Assembly: GCA_012520655.1 (NCBI GenBank)
Contig: JAAYNW010000059.1
Span: 1 to 64,000, forward strand
Length of the DNA stretch: 64,000 bases
DNA from: Clostridiales bacterium
GTDB taxonomy: Bacteria > Bacillota > Clostridia > Lachnospirales > Lachnospiraceae
Direction: 5' to 3'
Every line of letters starts with the position of its first letter. Position 1 is the stretch's first letter. Below the pieces are notes generated by a model. It saw only the letters and a list, made by a program, of their open reading frames with translations, made no database searches and had not been told where the DNA came from. Below, in pieces: positions 1 to 8,272 of the stretch. The translations under genes and the position numbers were made by a program.

Positions 1-149
1 CCAATCATCACTTTTTTCTTCGGTGACATTAACATCCCTATCACCAAACCGGACAGAACGCAAACTGCCAGTGTCAAAAAGTATTCCCTTTTTTTCATTG
101 TTTTCATTTCTTCCAAAAGTATCTGCAATTCATTCCATTTTTTCTGCAT
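1..149 (-). CDS. small membrane protein, N-terminal part (cut by window edge)
   Basis: The start is an ATG at 149 with a GGAGG ribosome binding site about 8 bases upstream; a second ATG 5 bases nearer the site is out of frame and too close. The visible 49 residues begin MQKKWNELQILL, an amphipathic charged helix. A single hydrophobic membrane segment follows at about residues 24-43, then a basic SPKKK stretch at the cut edge. It lies directly downstream of the T-box leader and its terminator, so its expression should depend on uncharged tRNA. I do not recognise the family; the gene runs off the left edge. Confidence 0.6.
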   Translation of the reverse strand, partial: MQKKWNELQILLEEMKTMKKREYFLTLAVCVLSGLVIGMLMSPKKKVMI

Positions 150-178
150 CCCATTCTCCTCCTTTTCGTCTCTGCACA

Positions 179-218
179 CAAAAAAACCCTTACACCATAA
201 TTATGCATAGTGTAAGGG
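179..218 (-). terminator. T-box intrinsic terminator
   Basis: On the minus strand CCCTTACAC pairs with GTGTAAGGG, followed by a run of seven T. It is the default off state of the T-box; uncharged tRNA would favour the competing antiterminator. Confidence 0.85.
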
Positions 219-430
219 ACGTATAGTTGTCTTACGCGGTTCCACCCTTCTTGCTCCGTTCAAAACGAAACCTCTTCATTCGGCGATAACGGTGCCTCCG
301 GACCTGATTGGGGTCACTCAGAGTTGGTCTTCAGATGCTTCCCGTCAAGATACTTTCAGCTCCCTTACGTTACCATAAATCGATATCTCTCTCTGATACT
401 TTTCCGCACCCTACTCTTCTCTTCCTCGTA
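181..430 (-). promoter_or_regulatory. T-box leader (tRNA-sensing riboswitch), possibly Thr-specific
   Basis: Read on the minus strand, positions 252-235 match the T-box core AGGGTGGAACCGCG, the antiterminator bulge that pairs with the tRNA acceptor end. Upstream are the Stem I landmarks AGTA (about 411), AGAGAG (about 393) and a GAA motif (about 330). Aligning the GAA-N-codon-A pattern with the classic glyQS leader puts ACC in the specifier position, which would sense tRNA-Thr. The leader ends in an intrinsic terminator at 179-218. The T-box call is strong; the specifier reading is an inference. Confidence 0.88.
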
Positions 431-490
431 TTATCATTATTTATTACTTATTTTTATTTTATGACACTTTTTCGAATCTGTAAAGACTTA

Positions 491-994
491 TTATTTTTTG
501 CCACAGCATTTTTTATACTTCTTGCCGCTTCCGCAAGGACACGGATCGTTGGGGTATATCTTCGCTTCCTTAACAATCGTTGTAGAAGATTTCTGTATTC
601 TGTAAAGCTCTTTTCTTTTTTCTTCGTCAAAAATATCATTCCACTCTTCCAATTCATACAGCCAGTCAGCACCTGCACCGACCATATTCTTGTAAAGAAG
701 TTCATTGTCGAAATCAAGAGATACTTCTGTATCCTCTTCCATCTCATCAATCGGGTTAGCCTCTTTCAGACTGTCGTTAATACCGTCAAGAAATCCCGTC
801 ATCGTCATGATATCAACATCGAATTTTTCGGCAAGTTCCTTTACGGTACCTTTTACCGCTTCCTCCGGTTTTTTTAAAAGTTCTGCATAAATTTCCTTTT
901 CCTTCTGAAAATACGCTGCCCAAAGCCTCTGCAAATCGCCTTTATTTGCTGTTTCTGAATAAGCCATGTCGTGCCACTGTTTTAATAATGCCAT
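491..994 (-). CDS. SEC-C metal-binding motif protein
   Basis: This 167-residue acidic protein ends in [16 protein letters not shown], the SEC-C motif, a small zinc-binding module (CxC...CC) first known from the SecA tail. The preceding 140 residues are mostly helical and charged, with no recognised catalytic motif. The ATG at 994 follows a GAAGGTGG ribosome binding site. It is a single gene, with the T-box unit downstream on the same strand and a divergent non-coding region upstream. Proteins of this layout are common in Clostridia; their function is not established, and SecA or ribosome association is only a guess. Confidence 0.85.
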   Translation of the reverse strand: MALLKQWHDMAYSETANKGDLQRLWAAYFQKEKEIYAELLKKPEEAVKGTVKELAEKFDVDIMTMTGFLDGINDSLKEANPIDEMEEDTEVSLDFDNELLYKNMVGAGADWLYELEEWNDIFDEEKRKELYRIQKSSTTIVKEAKIYPNDPCPCGSGKKYKKCCGKK

Positions 995-1076
995 TGTAAT
1001 ACCACCTTCGTTTATTGTAATATTTTTATCAAGATTTAAGTTGACAACTCTGCTAAAAACAGAATAAAATGTCCAA

Positions 1077-1275
1077 ACTATTGATAGTATATAATATTTT
1101 TTTAAAAAAGTAAATTTTTTTTATTTTTAGTGAATAAACACAAAAATGGTGTTAATAATAAGAATAGTCAAGGGAACCCCCTCCTTTGATATTTACCCAA
1201 GATAAGAAAAAATACTTATCCTCCCCTAAAAAAGTCCCCGGAAATGTAAAATTACATTTCCGGGGACTTTTATAT
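1077..1275 (+). ncRNA. candidate C-rich small RNA
   Basis: A transcript from the promoter at 1041-1070 to the terminator at 1231-1272 would be about 200 bases. It holds no credible reading frame but carries two C-rich motifs resembling anti-Shine-Dalgarno sequence, as in Firmicutes small RNAs that block ribosome binding sites. The other reading is a leader of the downstream small membrane gene ended by an attenuator. Confidence 0.4.
1231..1272 (+). terminator. long perfect palindrome, bidirectional terminator
   Basis: Nineteen bases (1231-1249) pair perfectly with 1252-1270 around a two-base centre. The core is GTCCCCGGAAATGTAA, with T runs on both strands. It lies between two divergent genes, where no protein transcript needs to end. 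Confidence 0.8.
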
Positions 1276-1364
1276 TTCCATTCTTTTCCGAATGTGTTAT
1301 GTTTATTATAAAGTACATTTACAAACATTTACAATTACCAATTACAATAAAAAACGGAGTGCCT

Positions 1365-1631
1365 ATGAAAAGAAAATCAAAACAGATTGCAGCTTGGGTC
1401 TGCATTGTCTTATTAGTTTTATTATATGTGGCAACCTTTATCATCTCCATGCTCGACTTTCCCGGTTCAGGAGCACTCTTCCAGTCCTGTCTCGTGGCGA
1501 CCATAGGTTTGCCCATTCTCTTATGGATTTATATTTGGCTGTACGGCAAGTTCAAGGATCGGCACACCATCGCCTCCATGGACATATTAAAAGATGCCGG
1601 GGATGATATTTCTTCCGACAAAGATCAATAA
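1365..1631 (+). CDS. small two-helix membrane protein
   Basis: The start is the ATG at 1365, behind a CGGAG site; the frame is open further upstream but runs into the leader without a start site. The 88-residue product begins MKRKSKQIAAW and has two membrane segments, about residues 9-31 and 42-59. A short hydrophilic acidic tail (DDISSDKDQ) follows. It lies alone between the terminator at 1231-1272 and the convergent c-di-GMP gene. I do not recognise a named family. Confidence 0.65.
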   Translation: MKRKSKQIAAWVCIVLLVLLYVATFIISMLDFPGSGALFQSCLVATIGLPILLWIYIWLYGKFKDRHTIASMDILKDAGDDISSDKDQ

Positions 1632-1664
1632 AATGTGTGTGCGGCATATCTATTCGCTGTATAG

Positions 1665-3467
1665 CTAGGACGCATATATATCCCCCTCACCCACTACTTT
1701 ATCTATAAATATCCTAACGCAGGCCTCATTGAATTGTGTTCCTGCACCCTTCTCCAATTCACTGATAGCGTATTCCTTCGATAATGCTTTGCGGTAGCTT
1801 CTCTCGCTCCGCATCGCATCGTATGCGTCTGCAATAGCGATTATTCTGGACTGAAGAGGTATATCTTCCCCGGTAAGCCCTCGGGGATAACCGCTTCCGT
1901 CCCATCTCTCGTGGTGAGCCAGCACGTATTCGCTCATCTCTGAAAGCTCGCTGACCGTACTGAGTATCCGGTAGCCTATTTCAGGATGCTTCTTGATTTC
2001 CTCCCATTCATCCTCATCCAGTTTCCCCGGTTTGTTCAATATTCCTTCTTCGATAGCTATTTTGCCTATATCATGCAAGAGTCCGACAGTTTTTAATTCC
2101 TTTATCTCGTCCTCCGATAGGCCCATTGCAATACCCATCCTTTCACATAACTGTGAAACTCTCCTGGAATGCTGCTCTTCTCTCGGATTCTTTTCATGCA
2201 GCGTAGTCATGATTGTATAAACCGTCCTCCCCTTCACGCTGGAGCTTTCAAATAACTTTTTCTTGTACATATAAGCCTCCGCTTTTTTCATGATTTCCAG
2301 CAAGGACTCTCCGGCATCTTTCTTAGCGCAATATCCGAAAGACAGCGAAAGAGGAATTGAATTTACATCCTGTTGCTGAGCAGCTTCATTCATTTTATCT
2401 GTCATCTCCCGCATTTGATCGTCATCCGTATTCGGAGAAAAGATAATAAATTCATCCCCTGCCTGTCTGCATACCACATCCTTTGGTCTCGTGCATTCGG
2501 TAAGTACCTCTGCCACCATCTGAATGTACCTATCCCCTACCGAATGTCCGAAAGAATCGTTAACAAGCTTCAATCCGTTGATATCTAACATCGTAATCAT
2601 AAGAGGATAATTTTCCTCTTTATCCAAAGCGACAAATTGCTCCTCATAAAATCTTCGATTATACAGTCCCGTCAGCTGATCGTGATAGCTTAAGAAATTC
2701 AACCGGTTCTCTGCCATTTTCCGTTTCGTAATATCATTGACAATAATCGCCAATTGATGTTCCATAGGCCTGTACGCAATAATCTCATAATAATAGCTCG
2801 TTTTTTCCTGTAGTCTTTCATAGCGGGTAGGCTCGCCTGTTGTAACAGTATGTATCAGTTTCTCCATATTCTCAGGTTCCATCTGTTGATGAATTTCATA
2901 AAAATATTTCCCCAGGATATCTTTCTGCTTAAATCCTGTTAAAACCTCATGGCTGTAATTCGTATCCACAACCTTATAATGATAAAGGTCATCCCCCGGA
3001 TTGCCCGCATAAAGTGCCAGTCCCAACTGCATTTCCGTTATCAGTGACTTATATTTTTCCTCGCTTATCCTCAGTTTCTCATCATATTCCACAATTTGCT
3101 CGTACTGAGTCCGCAGCTCTTCCTCGGAAGCTGTCAGCTCTTCGATATAAGATTGTAATTCTTCATTGAAAGCCGCTAATTTATCATTGCTTTCATTAAG
3201 CTTTCTTTTCATCAGCTCTACCTTTTTTAAAAGAGCCGTGAGCAGACAATAAAGAATCAGATCCGTACAGAGAACATACCCCATCCCTTTATAGGTATTG
3301 ATCAGCATAAATGTATGTTCATCTTTAAAAAGATATTTGACAATTGTATCAGAATAAATAATCCAAAATAATCCGATGCACAAGTATATTATGCATATTT
3401 TAAGGCTTTCTTTTTTAAAGGGATATTTTCTGTACGCGACAAATTTATCTTTCAAGTATTTAAGCAT
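1665..3467 (-). CDS. membrane-anchored PAS-GGDEF-HD-GYP c-di-GMP protein
   Basis: The 600-residue protein has two membrane helices (about 23-40 and 56-78), a coiled coil (80-135) and a PAS-like sensor region (about 138-250). A GGDEF domain (about 258-410) and an HD-GYP phosphodiesterase domain (about 420-590) follow. The GGDEF signature reads AGDEF at 336-340, with an RPKD inhibitory-site motif five residues before it. The HD-GYP domain has HDIGK at 465-469, an HPEIG, a paired HH and DGSGYP at 523-528, so it looks competent to degrade c-di-GMP. It is monocistronic, with a good AGG site at the start. Whether the GGDEF half makes or senses nucleotide is open. Confidence 0.9.
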   Translation of the reverse strand: MLKYLKDKFVAYRKYPFKKESLKICIIYLCIGLFWIIYSDTIVKYLFKDEHTFMLINTYKGMGYVLCTDLILYCLLTALLKKVELMKRKLNESNDKLAAFNEELQSYIEELTASEEELRTQYEQIVEYDEKLRISEEKYKSLITEMQLGLALYAGNPGDDLYHYKVVDTNYSHEVLTGFKQKDILGKYFYEIHQQMEPENMEKLIHTVTTGEPTRYERLQEKTSYYYEIIAYRPMEHQLAIIVNDITKRKMAENRLNFLSYHDQLTGLYNRRFYEEQFVALDKEENYPLMITMLDINGLKLVNDSFGHSVGDRYIQMVAEVLTECTRPKDVVCRQAGDEFIIFSPNTDDDQMREMTDKMNEAAQQQDVNSIPLSLSFGYCAKKDAGESLLEIMKKAEAYMYKKKLFESSSVKGRTVYTIMTTLHEKNPREEQHSRRVSQLCERMGIAMGLSEDEIKELKTVGLLHDIGKIAIEEGILNKPGKLDEDEWEEIKKHPEIGYRILSTVSELSEMSEYVLAHHERWDGSGYPRGLTGEDIPLQSRIIAIADAYDAMRSERSYRKALSKEYAISELEKGAGTQFNEACVRIFIDKVVGEGDIYAS

Positions 3468-3557
3468 ACAAACCTCCGCCTAAACAGGCTATCTTCAGTA
3501 CGGGTTTCCAACAATATTATAATTATACACTATTGGGGTTATATTTTAAATTATTTT

Positions 3558-4160
3558 TTATTCCACGCCCAGCTTCCATAACTCCTCTTCGGCCTGCCTT
3601 TTGCTTGTAAAGTGAATCGTATGAATACCGAATTTCTCCGCCGCTGTCAGATTGTTCACCGTATCATCCAGAAAAACGCTCTCTTGAGGGTTCAGCTTAT
3701 ATCTGCTTATTAACAGTTCGTATATTTCCGGCTGGGGTTTAATTACTTTTTCCTTAAAGGATAATATTCCTCCGTCCACATATTCAAGGAAATCCAAAGC
3801 ATCCTTGCAATCCGTGTATGCACGGCTTGCAAAATTAGATAAAACGAGTACCTGATAGCCCTTTTCCTTCAATTCCTTAATCCAAGGAATCGCATAGTCA
3901 TATCTTACGAGCATTCCTTGAATATTCTGAAGTGATTCCCGCAGTTCCTTTTCAATACCCGGGTCGTTCGCTATAAACGCGTCCATAATCTCCTCATCCG
4001 CCAATACACCTCTGTCATATTCGGCCCATGTACCGCTCTCCACCGTCGCTTTCGAGATCCTTTTCAATGTTTCTTCCGAATAGCCGAACTTCTGAAAAAA
4101 CGCTCTCCATTCAAAGCCTGTCAGCACATTCCCTATATCAAAAATAATTGTTTTTATCAC
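3558..4160 (-). CDS. HAD-superfamily hydrolase, subfamily IA
   Basis: This 200-residue protein starts with GTG, placed after an AGGAGG site. Motif I is FDIGNVLTGF near the N-terminus, the DxG variant typical of YihX-type sugar phosphatases. Motif II is VLSNF near 107, the motif III lysine lies in the KPQPEIYELL stretch, and motif IV is VFLDD near 167. A helical cap lies between motifs I and II. It probably dephosphorylates a small phospho-metabolite; the substrate cannot be read. It lies 70 bases downstream of the LysR gene on the same strand and may share its transcript. Confidence 0.87.
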   Translation of the reverse strand: MIKTIIFDIGNVLTGFEWRAFFQKFGYSEETLKRISKATVESGTWAEYDRGVLADEEIMDAFIANDPGIEKELRESLQNIQGMLVRYDYAIPWIKELKEKGYQVLVLSNFASRAYTDCKDALDFLEYVDGGILSFKEKVIKPQPEIYELLISRYKLNPQESVFLDDTVNNLTAAEKFGIHTIHFTSKRQAEEELWKLGVE

Positions 4161-4230
4161 AGCCGTTTCCTCCTATATCCTCGTAATTCCCGTATAAATA
4201 TTTATTTGCTTTGTATAATTTGTATATATG

Positions 4231-5127
4231 CTATATTTTCTTGTCCCCATAAATTATCTTCAGCAAATTTCTCGCCGCTGCAGATAATGTATTTTCCGTA
4301 TCCGTTACGACACAAAAATGTCTTTTAGGTATAATCTTGTTAAATCGGAGCGCAAAGATTTTTCCCGTTTCCAAATACTCTTTTGCGAACTCTCCCATAA
4401 TACTGCCGACTCCGAGATTCCTCAAGGTAAATTGAACTATCATGTCACTGGTAGCCAATTCAAATTCGGGATTCATCACCACTCCGTTTTTTTCGAGATA
4501 AGAATCCATATAGCTTCTCGTGCTCGTCTTCTTTTCCAGCGAAATAATAGGCAGCCTTTCCAGATCTTTCAAATCCAGCGTTTTATTTTTATATTGAATG
4601 AACTTGCGCCCCGCGACGAAGATATCTTCTATTTCTTTTACCTTTACCGCGCTTATTCCGGATATATTCTCAAAAGGTGTGCTTACTACCCCGAAATCTA
4701 TTTTGCCTTCCTTCAAATAATATAAGGTTTCCGGAGTAGGGGCATTGGTCACGGTAACTTTAATGCCCGGATATTGCTCATGGAACTTTTCTAAGTATGG
4801 CAGAAGATAAAACCGTAATGTCATATCGCTGGCTCCGATGCGTACCTCTCCCAATTCCAGATTAAGCATCTGCGCCACTTTCTTTTCTCCCAGTTCTATC
4901 TGCTCATACCCCTTCGCTACGTAACCATATAAAAGCTCTCCTTCTGCCGTCAATTTCACTCCTTTCGAAACTCTGGCAAAGAGCTTCGCCCCTATGGCAT
5001 TTTCCAGCTGCTTCAGCGACTGACTTACCGCAGGCTGGGATATGGAGAGCTGTTCTGCCGCCATTGTGAGGCTTCCCAGCTTCGCAGCGTAGTAAAAGAC
5101 CTTGTAATACTCAAGATTATTTGTCAT
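4231..5127 (-). CDS. LysR-family transcriptional regulator
   Basis: The 298-residue protein has the full LysR layout. A winged helix-turn-helix occupies residues 1-60 (LGSLTMAAEQLSISQPAVSQ, then LKQLE). A linker helix leads to a periplasmic-binding-protein-like effector domain at about 88-295. LysR proteins usually respond to a small metabolite and often control a neighbouring gene. The HAD gene 70 bases downstream runs the same way, and purA upstream has its own terminator. The target is unknown. The start has a GGAGATGAC site. Confidence 0.92.
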   Translation of the reverse strand: MTNNLEYYKVFYYAAKLGSLTMAAEQLSISQPAVSQSLKQLENAIGAKLFARVSKGVKLTAEGELLYGYVAKGYEQIELGEKKVAQMLNLELGEVRIGASDMTLRFYLLPYLEKFHEQYPGIKVTVTNAPTPETLYYLKEGKIDFGVVSTPFENISGISAVKVKEIEDIFVAGRKFIQYKNKTLDLKDLERLPIISLEKKTSTRSYMDSYLEKNGVVMNPEFELATSDMIVQFTLRNLGVGSIMGEFAKEYLETGKIFALRFNKIIPKRHFCVVTDTENTLSAAARNLLKIIYGDKKI

Positions 5128-5220
5128 CTCCGAACCTTTCCGCTAACATAAATCACACTCCCGGTAGTTACATAAATTGTACCATATCCCTATCTGCTTG
5201 ACTATTTATTTTTGCCCTAA

Positions 5221-5261
5221 CAAAAGATGCCGCACAGTCGCTCTTCGCGACTATGCGGCAT
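5221..5261 (-). terminator. purA terminator
   Basis: On the minus strand ATGCCGCA pairs with TGCGGCAT and an inner AGTCGC/GCGACT pair extends the stem; the hairpin is followed by CTTTTG. It lies 8 bases past the purA stop. Confidence 0.85.
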
Positions 5262-5268
5262 TTGTCAT

Positions 5269-6561
5269 TTATTTTTTCAGAGGACTCTTTCTGTAAATAA
5301 TGTCGTTTCTTCCCGGTCCGTTACTTACCATCGTAATCGGGTAACCAATCTGCTCTTCAATAAATTCAATATATTTTCTGCAGTTCTCCGGCAAGTCTTC
5401 GTAGTTCTTTATTCCGCGGATTTCGCATTTCCATCCGGGAAGGTTCTTAAGAACCGGCTTTGCCTTCTCCAGTCTAGCCGTCACGGGAAACTGAGTGGTT
5501 ACTTCACCGTCAATTTCATATCCTATGCAGACAGGAATCTCCTCCAGATAACCAAGTACATCCAGCACCGTAAAAGCTACATCTGTCGTTCCCTGCAGTC
5601 TGCAGCCGTATTTGGAAGCCACGCAGTCGAACCAGCCCATACGGCGTGGGCGTCCTGTCGTCGCACCGAATTCTCCGCCGTCGCCTCCACGCATCCTGAG
5701 CTCATCCGCTTCCTCCCCGAAGATCTCGGTTACGAAAGCACCTGCTCCTACCGCCGAAGAATAGGCTTTACATACTGTAATGATTTCTTTTATTTCATAG
5801 GGAGGAAGTCCTGCTCCTATCGCTCCGTATGCCGCAAGGGTGGAAGAAGATGTTACCATCGGGTAAATGCCGTGATCCGTATCCTTTAAAGTACCGAGCT
5901 GGCCCTCCAGTAAAATTGTCTTTCCATCTTTGATTGCCTGGTCCAGAAATGCCGACACATCACAAACATACGGTTCTACCATCTCTTTATAGCTGTGCAA
6001 CGTTGTGAGCAGCTCCTCGGGATCGATTAACGGTTTATGATATAAATGCTCCAAAAGAACATTTTTCGCTTCCGCTACTCTCACTACTTTCTCTTTTAAT
6101 AAATCTTCATCAAAAAGTTCGCTTACCTGAAACCCTATTTTGGCATATTTATCTGAATAAAAGGGGGCAATGCCGGACTTTGTGGAACCGAAGGATTTTC
6201 CTCCTAGGCGTTCCTCTTCATACTGGTCGAATAAAATATGATAAGGCATTACCATCTGTGCTCTGTCCGATACTAAGATTTTGGGCATCGGTACATTTCT
6301 ATCCGTAATGGACTTTATTTCATTAAAAAGAACCGGAATATTTAAAGCCACACCGTTACCGATAACGCTGGTAGTATGATCGTAGAATACCCCCGATGGC
6401 AACGTGTGGAGCGCAAATTTACCGTAATTGTTTACAATTGTATGTCCCGCATTCGCTCCGCCTTGAAAGCGCACGATAATATCCGCTTTCTGTGCAAGCA
6501 TATCCGTAATTTTCCCTTTTCCTTCGTCGCCCCAATTGGCACCGACAACTGCTTTTACCAT
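5269..6561 (-). CDS. purA: adenylosuccinate synthetase
   Basis: PurA joins IMP and aspartate using GTP, the first of two steps from IMP to AMP. The 430-residue product has the N-terminal GANWGDEGKGK phosphate loop with its catalytic aspartate, the GGANAGHT stretch, and a C-terminal GPGRNDIIY. Length is normal. I start it at the ATG at 6561, 7 bases after AGGAGGG; a TTG two codons earlier is less likely. It is the last gene of the purine region, with its own promoter (6660-6688) and terminator. purB, which completes AMP synthesis, lies two genes upstream. Confidence 0.95.
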   Translation of the reverse strand: MVKAVVGANWGDEGKGKITDMLAQKADIIVRFQGGANAGHTIVNNYGKFALHTLPSGVFYDHTTSVIGNGVALNIPVLFNEIKSITDRNVPMPKILVSDRAQMVMPYHILFDQYEEERLGGKSFGSTKSGIAPFYSDKYAKIGFQVSELFDEDLLKEKVVRVAEAKNVLLEHLYHKPLIDPEELLTTLHSYKEMVEPYVCDVSAFLDQAIKDGKTILLEGQLGTLKDTDHGIYPMVTSSSTLAAYGAIGAGLPPYEIKEIITVCKAYSSAVGAGAFVTEIFGEEADELRMRGGDGGEFGATTGRPRRMGWFDCVASKYGCRLQGTTDVAFTVLDVLGYLEEIPVCIGYEIDGEVTTQFPVTARLEKAKPVLKNLPGWKCEIRGIKNYEDLPENCRKYIEFIEEQIGYPITMVSNGPGRNDIIYRKSPLKK

Positions 6562-6659
6562 GAACAAACCCTCCTGTAAATCTGAAATATCCGTTCTTCA
6601 CAATCCAACATTTTAGTATGTGGGTTAGGCAGAGTCTTTATTCTTCCTAACACTGTATG

Positions 6660-6688
6660 ATTATACATCAAAGGTGATTATAAGTAAA
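6660..6688 (-). promoter_or_regulatory. purA promoter
   Basis: On the minus strand TTTACT (6688-6683), a 17-base spacer and TATAAT (6665-6660) lie about 100 bases upstream of purA. This suggests purA can be expressed separately from the genes before it. Confidence 0.6.
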
Positions 6689-6773
6689 ATCAATATTATT
6701 TATATTTGTCATAAGCTAATCTTATGTATATTGGCTGGATGATTCTTGTCGGAAGCCTTTGAATATATGTAGC

Positions 6774-8177
6774 CTATTCTTTTCCATCCCAGCAGTAAGT
6801 GCACAGCTTGCATCTGTCAATTCCGACCGCTTCTATCATATCGTCCAGTCTGTGATACCGGAGGGACGTAAAATTAAGTTCCTTGCTGATACGCCCTAGC
6901 ATTTCTTTATATTCTTCCGTCTCAGGGTCCGAATAAGCGCTTAAATGCGTAAACCTTCCTTCTCTCTCAAGCTCCTTGATTACCCGGCGGGTAATCAGGT
7001 CCATTTCCGACGTAGAACGCGAAAAGTTCAAATATTTACACCCGTATAATAAGGGTGGACATGCCGGACGTATATGAACCTCTTTTGCGCCGCTCTGATA
7101 TAAGAATTCCGTCGTCTCCCGAAGCTGGGTTCCCCTGACAATCGAATCATCGATTAAAAGAAGGCTTTTGTCCTGAATCAGATTATGTACCGGAATAAGC
7201 TTCATCTTTGCTATCAAGTTTCTCTGGCTCTGAATGGTCGGCATAAAGGATCTTGGCCAGGTAGGAGTATATTTGATAAAAGGTCTGGAAAAAGGTATTC
7301 CCGACGCGTTAGAGTATCCGATGGCATGTGCGGTTCCCGAATCCGGCACTCCCGCTACGATATCAGGCTTTGCATCGTCGCGTTTGGCAAGCAAAGCACC
7401 GCAGTTGTACCTCATTTCTTCCACGCTGATTCCTTCATAGGAGGAAGAAGGGTATCCGTAATACACCCATAAAAAGGTACATATCTTCATATCCTTACCC
7501 GGTGCCGATAATGTATGCGCCCCCTCCGGCGTTACAATAACGATTTCTCCCGGTCCTAATTCTCTTTCCTCCGTATACCCGAGGTTCAGATAGGCGAAGC
7601 TTTCAAAGGAAATGCAGTAGGCATCCTCTTTTTTTCCTATGGAAACCGGCGTTCTTCCCAAGCGGTCTCTGGCCGCATAGATTCCTTTCGGAGTCATAAT
7701 CAATATGGTCATAGAACCATCTATAATTTCCTGGGCATATTTTATACCCTCCACCAAATTATCCTTCTCATTGATAACTGCAGCGACCAATTCCGTCGCG
7801 TTGATATCTCCGCCACTCATCTCCAGGAAATGTGAGTGTCCGGTTTCAAAAATCTTCTCCACGATCTTATCCGTATTATTTACTTTTCCTACCGTTTCGA
7901 TAGCATATGTTCCATGGTGGGAGCGCACGATAAGCGGCTGCGGTTCATAGTCCGAGATACAGCCTATACCCATGTTTCCGCTCATCTCATTCACTTCTTT
8001 ATCGAATTTCGTACGAAACGGCGCATTCTCTATACTATGAATCGAGCGGTCGAAGCCCTTTTCCCCGTATACCGCCATTCCGGCACGCCTCGTTCCCAAA
8101 TGAGAATGATAATCCGTCCCGAAAAACAAGTCGAACACGCAATCACTTTTTGAAACAACACCAAAAAATCCACCCAT
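6774..8177 (-). CDS. PurF-like amidophosphoribosyltransferase paralogue lacking the glutaminase cysteine
   Basis: The 467-residue protein is homologous along its length to PurF, which makes phosphoribosylamine from PRPP and glutamine. The N-terminus reads MGGFFGVVSK where active PurF exposes Cys1 as CGVFG, so the glutaminase nucleophile is glycine. Other glutamine-pocket positions also differ from the true PurF here: RYST becomes CISD, HNGN becomes ETVGK, and TIDSE becomes DINATE. In contrast the PRPP loop LIDDSIVRGT (341-350) and the four cysteines that hold the Fe-S cluster (about C233, C380, C456, C459) remain. The start is fixed by an AGGGAGAG site. It may use free ammonia, or regulate or scaffold PurF; this is inference. 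Confidence 0.88.
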   Translation of the reverse strand: MGGFFGVVSKSDCVFDLFFGTDYHSHLGTRRAGMAVYGEKGFDRSIHSIENAPFRTKFDKEVNEMSGNMGIGCISDYEPQPLIVRSHHGTYAIETVGKVNNTDKIVEKIFETGHSHFLEMSGGDINATELVAAVINEKDNLVEGIKYAQEIIDGSMTILIMTPKGIYAARDRLGRTPVSIGKKEDAYCISFESFAYLNLGYTEERELGPGEIVIVTPEGAHTLSAPGKDMKICTFLWVYYGYPSSSYEGISVEEMRYNCGALLAKRDDAKPDIVAGVPDSGTAHAIGYSNASGIPFSRPFIKYTPTWPRSFMPTIQSQRNLIAKMKLIPVHNLIQDKSLLLIDDSIVRGTQLRETTEFLYQSGAKEVHIRPACPPLLYGCKYLNFSRSTSEMDLITRRVIKELEREGRFTHLSAYSDPETEEYKEMLGRISKELNFTSLRYHRLDDMIEAVGIDRCKLCTYCWDGKE

Positions 8178-8210
8178 AAAATATCTCTCCCTATCATTTA
8201 AAAATATTTA

Positions 8211-8256
8211 AGTATAAAAAGCGCATCTTTAAAACCCCGGGGTTTTAAAAATACGC
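8211..8256 (-). terminator. terminator of the purC-purF-purB operon
   Basis: TTTAAAACCCC pairs exactly with GGGGTTTTAAA, extended by an imperfect outer GCG/CGC stem; on the minus strand CTTTTTAT follows. It separates purB from the PurF paralogue. Confidence 0.85.
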
Positions 8257-8272
8257 CTATAAACATAATAGC

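Larger units (their letters stand above)
995..1364. other. intergenic region with divergent promoters and a possible small RNA
   Basis: No protein gene is visible. On the plus strand TTGACA (1041-1046) and TAAAAT (1065-1070) form a promoter with an 18-base spacer. On the minus strand an overlapping TTGTCA could serve the SEC-C gene. From about 1077 the plus strand carries two C-rich stretches (CCCCCTCCTTT near 1177 and ATCCTCCCC near 1218) and then a strong terminator hairpin, a layout typical of small regulatory RNAs. Confidence 0.5.

Noticed and set aside
308-877. 189-residue plus-strand frame
   Set aside because: It is the reverse side of the T-box leader and the SEC-C gene, and its sequence lacks protein-like character.
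5227-5889. 220-residue plus-strand frame opposite purA
   Set aside because: It is a shadow of purA, which has clear active-site motifs on the other strand.
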